NCBI RefSeq assembly: GCF_021155775.2
Contig: NC_060233.1
Coordinates: 28,499,456 to 28,563,455 of the forward strand
From: Neodiprion pinetum
Taxonomy: Eukaryota > Arthropoda > Insecta > Hymenoptera > Diprionidae
Length of the DNA stretch: 64,000 bases
Direction: 5' to 3'
Every line of letters begins with the position of its first letter. The first letter of the stretch is position 1. The notes under the pieces were generated by a model. It was not told where the DNA came from, did not search any database, and saw only the letters and a list, made by a program, of their open reading frames with translations. The position numbers were made by a program, and so were the translations under genes. Shown piece after piece: positions 37,161 through 49,795 of this stretch.

Positions 37161-37760
37161 AAAATAGTGCTTAACCTCTTCCCGGTCATCGTTCCATATT
37201 TGGAAGAGGTTAAAATATCTCAAAACCAATCAACGACAGGATTTCGAATGATCTTCAGCGAAGGTACGGATCCCTCGACTAAAAGGGACTCCATCGACTT
37301 CCGAGGAGTCGAAACGCGGTTTTTGGAAAGATCGGCGAGTGGATCCGAATCCCTGAGCGGCGGGGAAGGTTTCGGTCTTCGACTAGATCCTGAAGCGTGT
37401 TTCGTCTCCCAAGCATTTGCGTGATGCCGGTTGCTCGCAATCAGAGGCGAGAATAAAAGGCGGGAGAACGCCTTGAGGGCGGCCGGCTGGCCGCGAAGCG
37501 ATGCTGAATGCTGCAAAAAACGAGCGCTGCGCCGCGCGGTGGCGCCTTCGAAGATCGAAGAGTTGGAATGCCAAGGTCATTCCGGTCACCGGAGGCTCGC
37601 CGCTTCGGTGGCCAATGGCTGAGCCGAACGGCGAGCGCACACCTTTGGAGCAACCACCTCGCCTAGTAACAGCCGGTAAACCGGGCCTGATTGACGGGGG
37701 ATAAGAATTTCTTCGCAAGCGTTTTTTTTTTCTTCCCTCCTCCGCCGCCGCCTCCCGCAA
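37161..37760. promoter_or_regulatory. CpG-rich promoter-like patch with CCAAT box
   Basis: The most GC-rich 350 bp outside the right-end palindrome, with a CCAAT box at 37612-37616 (gtggCCAATggc) and dense CpG. Overlapping frames in four readings (up to 125 codons, minus strand 37383-37760) are what random GC-rich DNA gives, and none ends in a splice pattern I trust. It may be the promoter or first exon of a gene I could not follow. Confidence 0.3.
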
Positions 37761-37844
37761 CTTTCAGTTATTCGTATGATGAAATACCGCCTCGGCAAAC
37801 TTCCCGTATTCTTACAACGTGACGTGCTACGTATGTGTTTGCTA

Positions 37845-37845
<1 letters not shown>

Positions 37846-37879
<34 letters not shown>
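37846..37879. repeat. (TA)n microsatellite bordering the foldback element
   Basis: TA dinucleotide run directly abutting the left end of the foldback at 37879. The right end of the element also abuts a short TA tract (38491-38504), consistent with insertion into, or growth of, TA-rich target DNA. Confidence 0.85.
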
Positions 37880-37881
<2 letters not shown>

Positions 37882-38491
37882 TGTGGTCGTTAAAAATTAA
37901 AATCTTTGCGGCGCCCGAAAAAATCCTTCCTTCTGATGAGAAACTACGGGGAAAATTTTGCTTTTGCGATTTAAACAAAAATAACACGTGCCGACGGCCA
38001 ATTGAAGTTAATTTTTCGATAAAATTATGGTTTTTTTTTTTAATTTGTCTCAGTAGTTAAGTTTGGGTAAAAATCATCAAAAACGGCTTGTAGAAAATTA
38101 AATTCTCTACAAAATTTTTTTTTTATTACCATAATATTTAGAGCTAAACAGCTAAAACAGAATTTTTAGCTCTAAATATGGTGATAAAAAAAAAATTAGA
38201 GCTAAACAGCTAAAACAGAATTTTTAGCTCTAAATATGGTGATAAAAAAAAAATTTTGTAGAGAATTTAATTTTCTACAAGCCGTTTTTGATGATTTTTA
38301 CCCAAACTTAACTACTGAGACAAATTAAAAAAAAAAACCATAATTTTATCGAAAAATTAACTTCAATTGGCCGTCGGCACGTGTTATTTTTGTTTAAATC
38401 GCAAAAGCAAAATTTTCCCCGTAGTTTCTCATCAGAAGGAAGGATTTTTTCGGGCGCCGCAAAGATTCTAATTTTTAACGACCACACTAAT
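37879..38491. mobile_element. 613-bp foldback element with ~260-bp inverted arms
   Basis: The left end ttagtgtggtcgttaaaaat and the right end are reverse complements, and pairing continues with few mismatches for about 260 bp inward on both sides (through gcggcgcccg, acacgtgccgacggcc and caaaaacggcttgtag). The centre holds two tandem copies of a 58-bp unit (starts about 38141 and 38199). Each unit is internally palindromic (gagctaaa...tttagctc). No transposase is encoded. It resembles a long-inverted-repeat nonautonomous DNA transposon, possibly of a TA-inserting (Tc1/mariner-like) type given the flanking TA. The ORFs 37776-38060 and 38308-38544 are the two arms read in mirror. Confidence 0.85.
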
Positions 38492-41400
38492 ATATATACA
38501 TATAGGCGTGACGCGGCGCCGAGTCGATGGCGCAAATTTGACAAATTATTGCGAAACTTGCGCGCGCGCCTCCGTCGTTTTAGCTTATTGCGCGTTGCCC
38601 CCGGTGTCGAACGATTTAAAAGTCCTTTCGTTCCGAACGATTTTATGCTGTATAAATTTTATACATGTATGTATATATGTATATATATATACGTATACAG
38701 GGTGCACACTTTTGCGTGCGCAGGCGTATGTGTATGAATTATATACGCTTAATCAGTGACGTGACCGTCTATACTCGACTTACTCTTGACGAATTGGAAA
38801 AATACAGATTAGACCTGATTTTTGGGTATTTAAATTGTTCTTTTTTTTTTTTTAGCAACGTTACCAATTAGTTCCAAACGTCCGAAGTGACGAATTTGGT
38901 TGATTTCAATACTTGGCAAGCTTTCGTTGTTCCGAAAAACAAACATTTTCACACCTACTGAGTTTATTTTTTTTTATGATATTTCAACTTTAGACGAAGA
39001 ACTTCTGAATGTCGATCGTTTTCACGGGTCTTGGAATAATCATCTGAAAAAAATCTCTTTTTTAATTTATTTTCTGCGACCGTGATATTTAATTCGTATT
39101 GGACCAATCGGATTAGGTCGATTTGAATCTGTCGGCAGCTGTGTAATTTTTTTGACAAATACAAGCATGTTTTTAGTTTGGAATATAATTATCGCTGACG
39201 ATGAATAAACTAAAACGGTTTAAGGAAAGAATGAACTTTCGATAGAGTCCCATTTTGAAGGTTGAATTTCAGTTATCTTTGGTCAATACTTGAAACTTTC
39301 CATCTTATTGTTTATCAACGTGCAAATTTCTTGCATGAAAATATTGGTTACCACTAATCACACCAGAAGAATAAGATATCACAGGTACATACAAAATGAA
39401 ATGGCAAATGAACATTTCTAAAGAATTCTCTGTAAATATTAAACGAAATAATCAAACGTTGTTTTTGTCAGCTTCTTATGAAATTTAAAACTTCGTAATT
39501 TATAAGTCTTTAGTGTTTCGATCCTAAATGAGTAAGAATGAATAAATACTTTCGGAAATAAGATCGAAAAAAAAAACGATGAACAATTGATAAATAAACA
39601 AACAGCGTATGCCGGCGTCTTCAAACATAAATTTTTTCTCACTGAATTTACGTAAGACTCAAACAAGAAGTGACGTGCTATATAAACGCATCGCAGAACC
39701 TGATTAAGATTGATTTATTCGTATAACGTTTATCGCGTGATGAATGATTGCGTAATACTTATCTAACGAACAAGGAAGTAGAACCGAAATAGCAAAAACC
39801 AAAAGAATAAATCGATGGATAAAAAGGCGACGGAACGTACGTCAAAATAAACAACGCTTATATCTCTTCACTTCAGAATTGAATAAACAATTTGATTCGG
39901 CGTCAATGGGATGATGAAAAAAAAAAAAAAAAATTAAACTAATGAAAATATGAACGGCCAAAGAAAATAAATCCAACTAAATACCAAAGAAAGTAGAAAA
40001 ACGTTATTCTGCTGGTGTGAAAAACAAAAATTGTACATATTTCGCGCACATATATATGTGTAGTAATAAAAAGTGATTATAAGTTAGTCCTTGAACAATC
40101 GACGGTCTTGCGTTCTACGTGTGTATTATGTACAAAGCACGTGTACACTGCCAATAAAAACTGATTGGCACAGCGATATTGAAGCGGGCAATTTTATTCG
40201 CTGACAGATTCAGACGTCAAAGGCCATTATTCTACGAGTTGTATATTGCGGAGGCTCGGCAGGCACCGTTTTAACGCTGTCCAATCCCGGCGACCTATCA
40301 ATTGTCTCTGCCTCAATTCGGTTATTACTGCAACAAATACCGAATTAAACTTGCCAGCCAATATCGTTGAAATCTCTATACGTGCGAGGGAAATCTATGG
40401 GCAGCATGCGTATGTCCGTCATTTTTTACTTTAGTTTTTTCACTTTACCGCGTCGATGAATTATCGTTATATTACAATCACGGGACGTAAAGCAAATCAA
40501 TTTCTGCATCTCTCGCAAGTGCAAACATTACACACTATAAAGTTTCCCAAATCACGTGATGACCTTATTGATATCTCGATAAGAGTCTTCCGAGCTATTT
40601 TCATTGAGGAATTTATACGGAAACATGTTTCTTAGGATGCAAAATTTTTTATTCAAAGAATCAAGTTGTTCGTCCGTAAATAATTTCATCGAATTGAGAA
40701 AAGCTTTATTCAATTTATAAAATCATATCTGAAGCCCATTTTTTGGCACTTATATTATGTAGACGAAAATAATATTAAGCAAACAGTCTCAATATGAAAA
40801 AATTGGAAAATTTCTTCAAGTTAAGTAAAGTTTGTTTAAGGCAAACAAATCAGACGATCCGTTTCATTGAACCACGGATTCCAGGTCTGGAAAATATTTT
40901 TCTTGGTTCAGGATTTCGCGAATCATCGGCTTGTACGTTTCTTTATAACTAAACAATCGGCGCACTGCCATCATGTGTCTTCGTAATAATGACGTGGTGT
41001 GTTATACGAAACGTCGCTGCTAAATCAACAGTAATTATCTAAGCGGTTATAGAGATTTAAGAACACGATTGCAAGGAATATCACGGCACTTCGTGTCACG
41101 AGCCACGTACACCGCATATTGCATAAAAGGAACGCGTAGAGGATATTCGCTGATTCAATGATGTCTGACTACTTTAATCAATACTCGTTTTTTTTTTTTT
41201 TAATTCTTTTTTTTGCGTGTGAATTTCAGGTTTTATTTTATAAATCTGCACTCAAATTGTTTAAAAATTAGTTTCTTCCTCCTAAACACGTCACCGAAAG
41301 TTGCCTAAAGTCGTGAGAAAGAAAACCAGGAAATGAAATGCAAATATATGACTTCAGAGCGCGATTAAATTTGTTTCTATTTATATATTTTTATACACGG

Positions 41401-44400
41401 ACGATCGTCCGTTATTTTTATACCCTTTGTGAACAGGTTTCTACATTAATTCAGAAAACTTGAAATTTTATTTGTGAACGATTGTCTGTCGACAAAAATT
41501 TTAGCACTACATCAGTATCGATTAATTATTGAATTTCTCGAGTCTTCAACTGGTCTTGGCTAAATTTAGAAATAAATTTCGATTTCATTTATAATTACCG
41601 TTAAGCTGCTTAGTTAGCCGTATTTTTTGCTCCTGTCGTTATTATTAAACTTGTTTTCATTCAATTTTACTTTTCATCACTTTGGCCTGAAAGTAGAGAT
41701 CGTAAAATAGATAGCATTGATTTTGGACAAAAAAGAAAAAAATACTATTGCTGATTTTGACGTACATGTATCTCTATGTTTCATGGCTTCTAGAAACTGC
41801 AGTAAAACATTTTTCACGAGAGGGACTTAATTACCTCCGAAAAGCTAACGGTTGAGATTCAAAATTTTTAAGGTACCTGCACTCGGATTCTACAAAAAAA
41901 TGGGCATGTCCTATTTTTGGCCTGATCTAACTGCCTGTTACACCAGCAGTGAGTCATTTCAGCTTTAACCAAAAACCGAGACAAATCTAAAATTGAATGG
42001 CAATTCACTATAAAGTGAATATTTCTAATCTCCGTCTTAAGTTGTTTTAACGATAATTGAGTAATATTGTTAAATTTGCAATTGATAATTACCTATTCGA
42101 TTACATATCATCAATTTCTCAATCATTATTTTTAGAAACGACTTATCCCGTGTAATGAATGTTTCATCCTGCACTTGCGTAAAACTTAGATATGCTTTGT
42201 AACCCTGATCATGCTGAATCGTCATTAATAAAATTGCATATTAAATCTTATTTTACATTTTATTTTCATTTTATGGTAAACGATTTACGGCAACAAGTTA
42301 TCAAATGTCCCGGGCAATCGTGTTATCACACCGAAAATCTCTTTCACAATCAATTGATTGGTGAATCGACCGCAGCTATTAAACTAGTTTCCTGCATTTT
42401 AATCTAGAAACAAAAAACCGGTTCCAAGAATTCAAACGAGCTTCTTACGCTTGTTTAACTATTTTTCATATTTTATATAGTCCTGGTTATATATGTTTGC
42501 CAAGGACATTCAAGGCGAGACAAATTTGGTATTTAATATGTATAATACATATATGAAGAATATTAATTTCATCGTTTTTTTCCGATGTGGGTATCTCAAC
42601 GAAATGATATATACCTATAGTTAGATTCTAAAGTTCGTACGTCACGAACAAGAGAGTTTTTTTCAATATTTAGTGGTTCCGTTGGTAATCTTGTGAAAAT
42701 TAATAATCTAAATAAGGGTAAAGTTTTATATGAAACTCGCTGTTCAACGCCAGCAAATAGGCAACCGAAGTTACAAAAATATTTTGAGCGGCAAGTTTCA
42801 CAAAAAATTTTACCCTGATTTATTCTCTCTTTTGTCATGTTAATCTTTAGAGAGATTTACTAATAATTGTCACTAGAACGGAAAAAAAATTCTTTCTCTT
42901 ATATTTATCACTGATGACTGATGGTTGGTACACATTTTAAAAGGATAACGTAATTCAAAATAGAATATCGCAGTCGAAACATTCACGCAACTTTTGAATA
43001 TTCAAAGTTGTAACATGAACAGTTTGCTTTTTCGTCGATGTGTATATGTATTTATTTCATCTATCTGATATTTCAGCGAAATTTATACCTCGGTCAAACA
43101 TGTGCCTGCATACGTTACCTGCCAAGGTTATGGAACAGCAAACGTTATAAGGCAGCGCGAATGTCCAAGGGTAAATCTGTATAATCCGTCAAAAGATTAA
43201 CCGGCACGAGGTAAAAATCTGCATTGGCTTGGTGGTTGATTATAATAACCCGAGTCAAAGTCCTTCCCTCGATTTGATCTATGGGCGCGTATTGCGCTGC
43301 CTACGTTAGATTCGACGAGAAACGAACACCTTCTAATCGTAAGACTTCCTTGTCGCCGTGTCGAACACAATGCACGCTTCCTACTAACCTTCAAAAACCT
43401 ACATACCTTCCGGCGATGCGTTTCTGTGTGTGTATTGAATTATTACTCTCCGCGAACGCTTTCAGGACATTATAGCATGTGGCTTTCACAGCCTTGGCGC
43501 CATTTCACGTATATATCCGTGACGTGATACTTTTCTATTTTTCGATTCGTGTCTTTACTTTATTTTGAATGTTTCGGACTTTTCTGTACTTGTGGTTGTT
43601 GCCAGAACTTTAAACAAAATGAAATAAAATCTTGACCTTCGTGACGTGAGTGGATAGAAAAAATTTCGTCGAAGCTCTGGGTTCTGCGATCCGAAAGTGG
43701 AGAAAATTCAACTATCAGTAGTAAGTATCCGTCATTGGTCGGCCGTTGGCCAAACGCCTTACGTGCTGCAACTTAACATACGCGGTGCACGCATCCAAGT
43801 TCTATGCAAACAGATGTTGATTTTTTTAATTTGTGTACGCGAATTTCCCTTTACTTTTCAAACGATATGCAGAAAATTTTTTAACAGTGAAATTTCAAAA
43901 AACAGTGAAAAGCACTAACACAGTTTCGTTGGGATTTTTGTATCGCTTAAATTAGAAAGTCTCCGATATCGCGTGAACCACGTGAAATTTGAATGGAGTT
44001 TCTTTTTTTCTCTTCCTATAAAATTCTGAATAAAGTGTAATTTTTTATAACTTAAATTAGAAATATTTTCAACAATATTTGGTTATTTGTTTATGACGAT
44101 GATTAATTGCCTATTATCGATGAGCTAAAATGACTTTAAGAATGTTTGAACCACAAATTGCGAAAAATAGATTCTTTTCCTGTCAGAGCAGTTGGCGAAA
44201 AATCGGCAAAGCAATCAACCAAACTGAGAATTTTCGTAGATTGTTTTCATTTCTTATTTCAGTAATTTGGAAAAGAATATTTTGATCAATTTTTTTCTTT
44301 TCTAACTAAGACGAAGTTAAAGTATATTCAACAGGTCGAAAAAAATTATGTTGTGACTTTTATTACATAAATTTCCCACGAAGTGGGCAGCAGGTGTCAA

Positions 44401-47268
44401 AATACGTCCATCTCCTTTTTGACATAGAATATAAAAAAAAGGAAACCAGTGAAATTTGATTGCATATAACTTTTGTAATCATCCGTCGTCACGGAAGAGA
44501 AAAAATACGATCTGATTATTTTAAGATGCTCCATTTTTTTCAAACGTGTCAAGCAAGAATTTTTACACACGAAAGTTTACCATAGTTGGTAAAAATCGAA
44601 ACTGTGAATAATCCACGAAATTAAGTTTCTCATTCCACATTTATGAATTGTTTACTGGATTTAAAGAAGCCCTGCTCGCACGCCTCCTTATTTACTTTTA
44701 CTTAATTCTTGTTTACCAAGTGCGTCATTTCCGTAGCCGCAGTAATTCTTCTGTAAATTACGTTTTATCCATGCAGAATGTAAACAAGTATACAATGGCA
44801 TTGGGGCGGAGGAGAAAGGCTGCTACGATATTTATCTTTATTGTACAAACAATAAATGATTCATGACTCAAGGAAACCTTTCGGCATGTGTGAACATGCG
44901 TCTATTGTAAATATTGTGAATATGTCTTGAAGTGGATTGTTTTGTCCATATTTGTTTCCATTAGGAGTATCGAGTGTGTGTGTTGGTATCACTGTGAATT
45001 GAATCAGAATTTGATTGAGTCAATTTTTAAATTCATCAGAAAAATAACTTAGATATTCATTTTGTATTTCAACCTCTTCTGCATCGTTGAAACTATTTAC
45101 CTTAAGATCTTATTTTCATGAAAGTACCAAGAAAACAAAAACAGCATAGGTAAAATGCGCAAGAACAAAAATGGTTGAGGAATCAAAAAATTACCGAAGA
45201 AAATTATCTTCAAAAACAGAATGAAACATAAATTTATTAAAAAAAAAAAAGAATGAAAAAGCAAACGAAAATTGTGTCGTGTTACGATCTTAACCCTGTA
45301 CCGTGATTCATAATTAATGTATATTAAGACAATAAAGATATACGTATTTCTTGAAAAAGAGTTTTAATCGTTTTAATAATTACAAAACATGATAGCCGTA
45401 ACAATTGTTATTATTATAACGAAAGCCAATGTCTAATGTACATATATACCTATTATTATAGCTACCGTAGCTTATCAAAGTGGAGCGAACTTTGCTCCTG
45501 ACTACGTAGTCCGCATGTTTAAACTTTCATCGTACTTGAGTACTAATTACAATTGTACATAATCGGCATCTTTAATACTGTTTCAATCCGTGATTTGGCA
45601 CATAAGAAACTAGTACTCGCTTCGTTTACATTCATTTAATTCGCTCAGTAATAATAACTAATTTCGGGAAGTGTGTCCTCGTGTAATCAGGAGTAAAATT
45701 CACCAATCGATGATAATTATAGTTTAATTAAGCAGCTATGCATATAGTAACCGTTTCCACTTATGATGTAATAAGTGCTTTATCCTCACCTAAAGTTTTA
45801 CGTTGGATAGTTAGTAGAATAACGTGAGTGCTAAGATTATAATTTCGTTAAACTTCAATGTCTACGAAATTTTTTTTTACAAAATATTATTGTAACGGTT
45901 TCTCCGCTAACATTATTATGTTATTAATTTCGGTTTGATGTCGATGATAATCATTCAATATTTTTTTTCAATATGGTTTTTTCTCACGTTTATTCGTCTA
46001 ACTATGAAAATCGATTACTCCCTACTCGTTACGCGCATCTTCGTTCAAACACCGATAATAATTAATCTATTGGAGGGACTGGAACTGATTAATATAAAAC
46101 GAATCGAACGCATTTATAGGAAGCAGAAAAAACTGTAGAAAAACAAAGAATGTAAACATTATAATCAAAAATGAACAAATAAATAAATAAATAGTCATTC
46201 ATACGTCTACCTATACTTAGGTAATATATTTATTTTCATCTAATAATTATCCAGGGATGTGATTATGCATTATAATTTTACTTTCGTCAAACAAGAGCTT
46301 CGAGGGCTTCGAGCGATACTGATTTCTAGCAAAAAGAAATATGTGGAACAAAAGTATATTGTCCGTGAAAATTACATCATCGTTAATACTGTAAATTTTC
46401 ATGTAGTTGGAATTTGCTAATCCAGTTATAGCAATTTTAATTATGCTTTTAGTTTCGCTTATTGGGAGATCACTTGGATGATCTACATTTTCTGTTGGAG
46501 TGATAAAAACAGATTGTGATATTTCCCTAGATGCATTTTTGGAAAGCGATGCCTGCTGTATAAAGTATCTTTGAAAATTCTGTGGATCTGAATTGAATTT
46601 TAAAATCTTCAATTTAAAAAATGCTAGCTGCACGCCACACGTGTTATTAATTATACATTTACTATCTATTTATCTATCTATCTGTCTATCTACCTATAAA
46701 TTACCGCCAGTTATTTTTTCCTAATTTTCAACATCTCTTGTGGTTATCATTCTCTTGTCAAAACAATTATTCACCCTCCATGTTTATATGAATTTCTATT
46801 TATATAACATACAATAATGCTCGAAATTGTAACTCGTAATTAAAATGTGATGCAATGACAATGTTACATACGGGATATTTTTGTGCACAAGGTGACTATA
46901 ATGATGATTTACAAGTTTAGAAAGGGACAGAGAAAGTGATAGAGATAGTCTAAATCGTAACGAACGATAGTGTGAAGTATTTAGCTATATAAATATGATA
47001 ATTGTCGATTGTGATTGATACGCAGTTTTATTTTCAATTTTATTATTTATTTCCTTGTCCAAATACTAGGTAGTCTACCTATGTCGTTTTTTTTTTTTTT
47101 TGTCTGACGAGTCTCAAACAAATTAGTATATAATGTATTTATCACGTTGTGAGCTAGAGTCATATGAACTGGCTTGTTCTCGACTGTGTTTTTTTCCACC
47201 ACCACCACCCCTGTCTTCTGCTCCACTTTCTCTTCTCACTCGTGTTCAATATTAGTGAAGCTTTACTC
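38492..47268. other. Intergenic, no gene recognised
   Basis: Long AT-rich stretch with homopolymer runs and chance frames only. Its right end (to roughly 47000) should include the 3'UTR of the minus-strand ZNF706 gene; candidate AATAAA signals in minus sense lie near 47026 and 47048. The 128-codon minus frame at 46247-46633 is the most protein-like of the short frames (few low-complexity runs), but I recognise no family. A (GATA)-type tract lies at 46668-46692. Confidence 0.4.
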
Positions 47269-47358
47269 TCATATATCTTTCAAGTCTTCGGGCATATCAT
47301 TTTTCGGATGCTTGTTCTCAAAGTGTTGCTTGTACGTTTTTGGATCCGGCATTTGTGC
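47269..47358 (-). CDS. ZNF706: ZNF706-like zinc finger protein, coding exon 2
   Basis: Minus-strand exon after a good 3' splice site (ctgtttCAG). It encodes AQMPDPKTYKQHFENKHPK followed by NDMPEDLKDI and TGA (47271-47269). It supplies the two zinc-binding histidines (H60 and H65 of the joined protein) and the acidic tail typical of ZNF706. Joined to the exon at 48388-48531 in phase 0, it gives a complete 77-residue protein, close to the 76 of the vertebrate form. The 5' and 3' boundaries and frame are unambiguous. The plus-strand frames at 47164-47406 are its shadow. Confidence 0.95.
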   Translation of the reverse strand, partial: AQMPDPKTYKQHFENKHPKNDMPEDLKDI

Positions 47359-48387
47359 CTGAAACAGTATCCAACAAAAAAGGGCAATAAGGAAAATCGT
47401 TATTAAATCAAGTTCAGTCGTTGGTGATTTTTTTTTATTGGGATCTCTGGCAGAGGCGTGGCTTGAGAAATTGCACCTAGCAGTGAAAATATGTACTAAA
47501 GTGAGTAGGTCACGCTGTACATAAACAAATGTAGAAAAGTGTATTTTTATAAAAATACATTTTGTTTTTGTAATTTTAAAATATAATATGAAACTTTCAT
47601 TACAACAAATTTGTAAATTTGCACATTAACAAGTACATAGTCCAAGTGAGCTGATGCGATTTGACCTACTGGCTCAGATGTTGAATATCGCCACCAGATA
47701 GTGTATCCGAGTGCTAGAGTTTCCAATATAAATACTTTGAATTTGTCGAGTAAATTGCCTCATGCAACATAATATCTGAGCTATGTAACTTGCTAAACGG
47801 AATACAGAGCAATCGTTTCCATTTATCGAGATTTCAGTTCTCCATCCTTTATGACTTTGATCATTGATGAGACATTTTTACAATTCTATGCTAATTTTTA
47901 ATGATGTTTTTGCCATTACAGGTTGATTTATTAATATACCTGACAATTCACAAGGTGATTGGTAATTAACTGCTTATTTTCATAAGTTATTTTATTTGTG
48001 ACCATATCTGTTCTCTAAATTCACGAGAATGAAGTAGGTATCGTTAACTTAACGAAACATTAACAAAAAATTATTACTTTGCACCTTTAATATAACTTTG
48101 AAAGTGAATTAAGTTGTTAAAATTAAAGTATATTTGGCTCAATACGCCTGACTGAATCTAGGACAGTACCAAAATTGTAAAATAACAATTTTTTCTAGAA
48201 TCACATTCTTGCATTAATGTCACGAACCTCAATAGTATCCATATTTTTAAATTGCAAGTCTTTCAGGATTGGAGAATACTATGTTGCAGTACAAGAATCA
48301 ATGCTTATAATGGGACGAATGATTGAAACAAAATACATTTTACCATCAGCAAAGAGGGAGCAAATTTATCTTCGCTTGATATCTCAC
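47359..48387 (-). other. Intron of the ZNF706-like gene (1029 bp)
   Basis: GT-AG intron on the minus strand: donor GTGAGA at 48387-48382, acceptor CAG just above 47358. AT-rich, with no features of note. The plus-strand frame at 48217-48510 overlaps it and the exon and is spurious. Confidence 0.9.
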
Positions 48388-48531
48388 CTTGCACACGGCA
48401 CAAACATGAACAAGAGCCTTCTGTGCAGCCTTTTTTTGATCGTTGGCGCTGTGACCCTGCTGTTTCTTCGCTTTAGCGGCCTTGTCGGCAGCCTTGGCTT
48501 GAGATTGTAATTTCTGCTGTCCACGAGCCAT
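48388..48531 (-). CDS. ZNF706: ZNF706-like zinc finger protein, coding exon 1
   Basis: Starts at ATG 48531-48529, one base after a 3' splice site (attgCAG), and encodes 48 residues: MARGQQKLQS, a Lys/Ala/Gln-rich basic region, then LVHVCAVCK, ending at donor GTGAGA in phase 0. The MARGQQK start and the basic N-terminus (4F5/SERF-like) followed by a single C2H2 finger (C44, C47 here, H60, H65 in exon 2) identify the ZNF706 family, small conserved nuclear/cytoplasmic proteins. The vertebrate form has been linked to repression of pluripotency factors, but the insect role is not known to me. The longer in-frame upstream extension (to 48654) reads through the 5' intron and is not used. Confidence 0.95.
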
Positions 48532-49120
48532 TCTGCAATGTAATAAAGAAAAATAAGTCAATCGACAAAACATATTGAGCGAAGACGAAGAATCGGGTGT
48601 GGTGAAGCTAGCGTCATCTGTAATACAGACTGAATGCGTACAAGGAACGAGCACAGTTCTAACATCTGGCGTACCCTAAGTATCAGGTATCGTTACCAAT
48701 GTGCATCAATGAGAAATTGTATTACCCACGGTCCGAAAACTGAGGTATGTAGGTATACAGGAAGACTAGCGAAGGATGTCCTTCGTCTCCCCGACCACCG
48801 TCTAGATAAGAAGGTTAGAGTCACGTTCCAGGAACATCTCTAAACGAGCCTCTGTCTTTGCACACGTTGTCTGTCTTAGGTTACATATGTAGGCGGATAG
48901 CCTCTTTCCCCCGGATAATAACGATTTCGAAGAGATGTGTGTAGATTCTTGTTGGCTTACCTGAAGAGAGCGCAGTAGAGGGGAGGGGGGAAAATATATG
49001 TATTTGTTTATTAAACAGACTTTTGACGTGAGTTGATATGTGTTCTTATTTTATTTAGCTGATATCGCGTTTTTTTAAACTCTTTTCTTTTCTCCTCGCG
49101 ACGGCAGGGAAACGATCTCT
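48532..49120 (-). promoter_or_regulatory. 5' untranslated exon, 5' intron and promoter area of the ZNF706-like gene
   Basis: A minus-strand donor (CTTCAG then GTAAGC at 48960-48955) suggests a 5'UTR exon from 48961 up to roughly 49110, spliced to the coding exon at 48532. CpG-rich sequence (cctcgcgacggcag) at 49095-49110 may mark the start region. No TATA box is evident. The frames at 48634-48843 and 49132-49344 are not called. Confidence 0.45.
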
Positions 49121-49626
49121 CCTTCGACCCCGTGCTGGCGTGTTATTGTTTTACCGAGTTAACGTTATTTTACTATTCTTATTGGTTTACACGGACTTTT
49201 CCTGTTTTTTTAAATTATTTTTTCATTAAATTATATCCAGCCTATCTGATCACCCCCGACGGTCAACGCCGTGTTATTAATACTTCTGCTCAAAGAGCCA
49301 ACGAACAGATTTCAATGTGGCAAAGTGAACAGAGAAACAGTTAACTAGAACGTGTTCACGTTAATGGTTCACTGTACTAGTTGGCAGGCTGCCGGGAGTG
49401 GCCAGTGACGCTTTCACAAGATCCATACGATCTATACAAATCCCTACAGATTTCCTAGAAGTTCCTACAAATTCCCTAGAAATATCAAATCCACTTTTCA
49501 TCATTGCGACGTTGTTCCGTTTTTCACTGCTGGTAGTGAAAGTCGTTATTTTTGTTTTCTTTTGCTGAAAAGGGTTTCGTATTAACTCCTTTTATCTCCA
49601 AATGTTGATCTAAATTCGATTTTCAG

Positions 49627-49662
49627 AACGAAAACTGAAAATGCTGGCTAACAAGCGTTCAG
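49627..49662 (+). CDS. Possible tiny start exon (MLANKRS-), very tentative
   Basis: A block bounded by gattttCAG (49624-49626) and GTATGT (49663-) contains an ATG at 49641 reading MLANKRS and then one base (phase 1). Orientation away from the ZNF706-like gene would suit a divergent transcript. I find no following exon, and the match could be chance. A MITE begins only 9 bp after the donor. Called only because both splice sites and the ATG context (gaaaATG) are good. Confidence 0.15.
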
Positions 49663-49671
49663 GTATGTACT

Positions 49672-49795
49672 GGGCTGAGTTCAGAAACCTTACTCGAGTG
49701 ACTCGAGTATCGTTGTGTCTTTGTTTAATCTCATGTGTTAGACAGAGACAGTATGATATCCGTGTTCACTCGGGTAAGGTTTCTGAGCTCAGCCC
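49672..49795. mobile_element. 124-bp MITE-like element
   Basis: The left terminus 49672-49697 (gggctgagttcagaaacc...) pairs with the right terminus 49770-49795 with two mismatches over about 26 bp. The interior is short and noncoding. No clear target-site duplication is visible. Confidence 0.65.

Noticed and set aside
37383..37760. 125-codon minus frame in the CpG-rich patch
   Set aside because: High GC removes stop codons in several frames here. There is no domain, and the start lies in a CCTCC-type repeat.
46247..46633. 128-codon minus-strand open frame downstream of the ZNF706-like gene
   Set aside because: Fairly protein-like composition, but no family resemblance and no start or splice context, and it sits in AT-rich DNA where such frames occur by chance. 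Kept only as a possibility to test.
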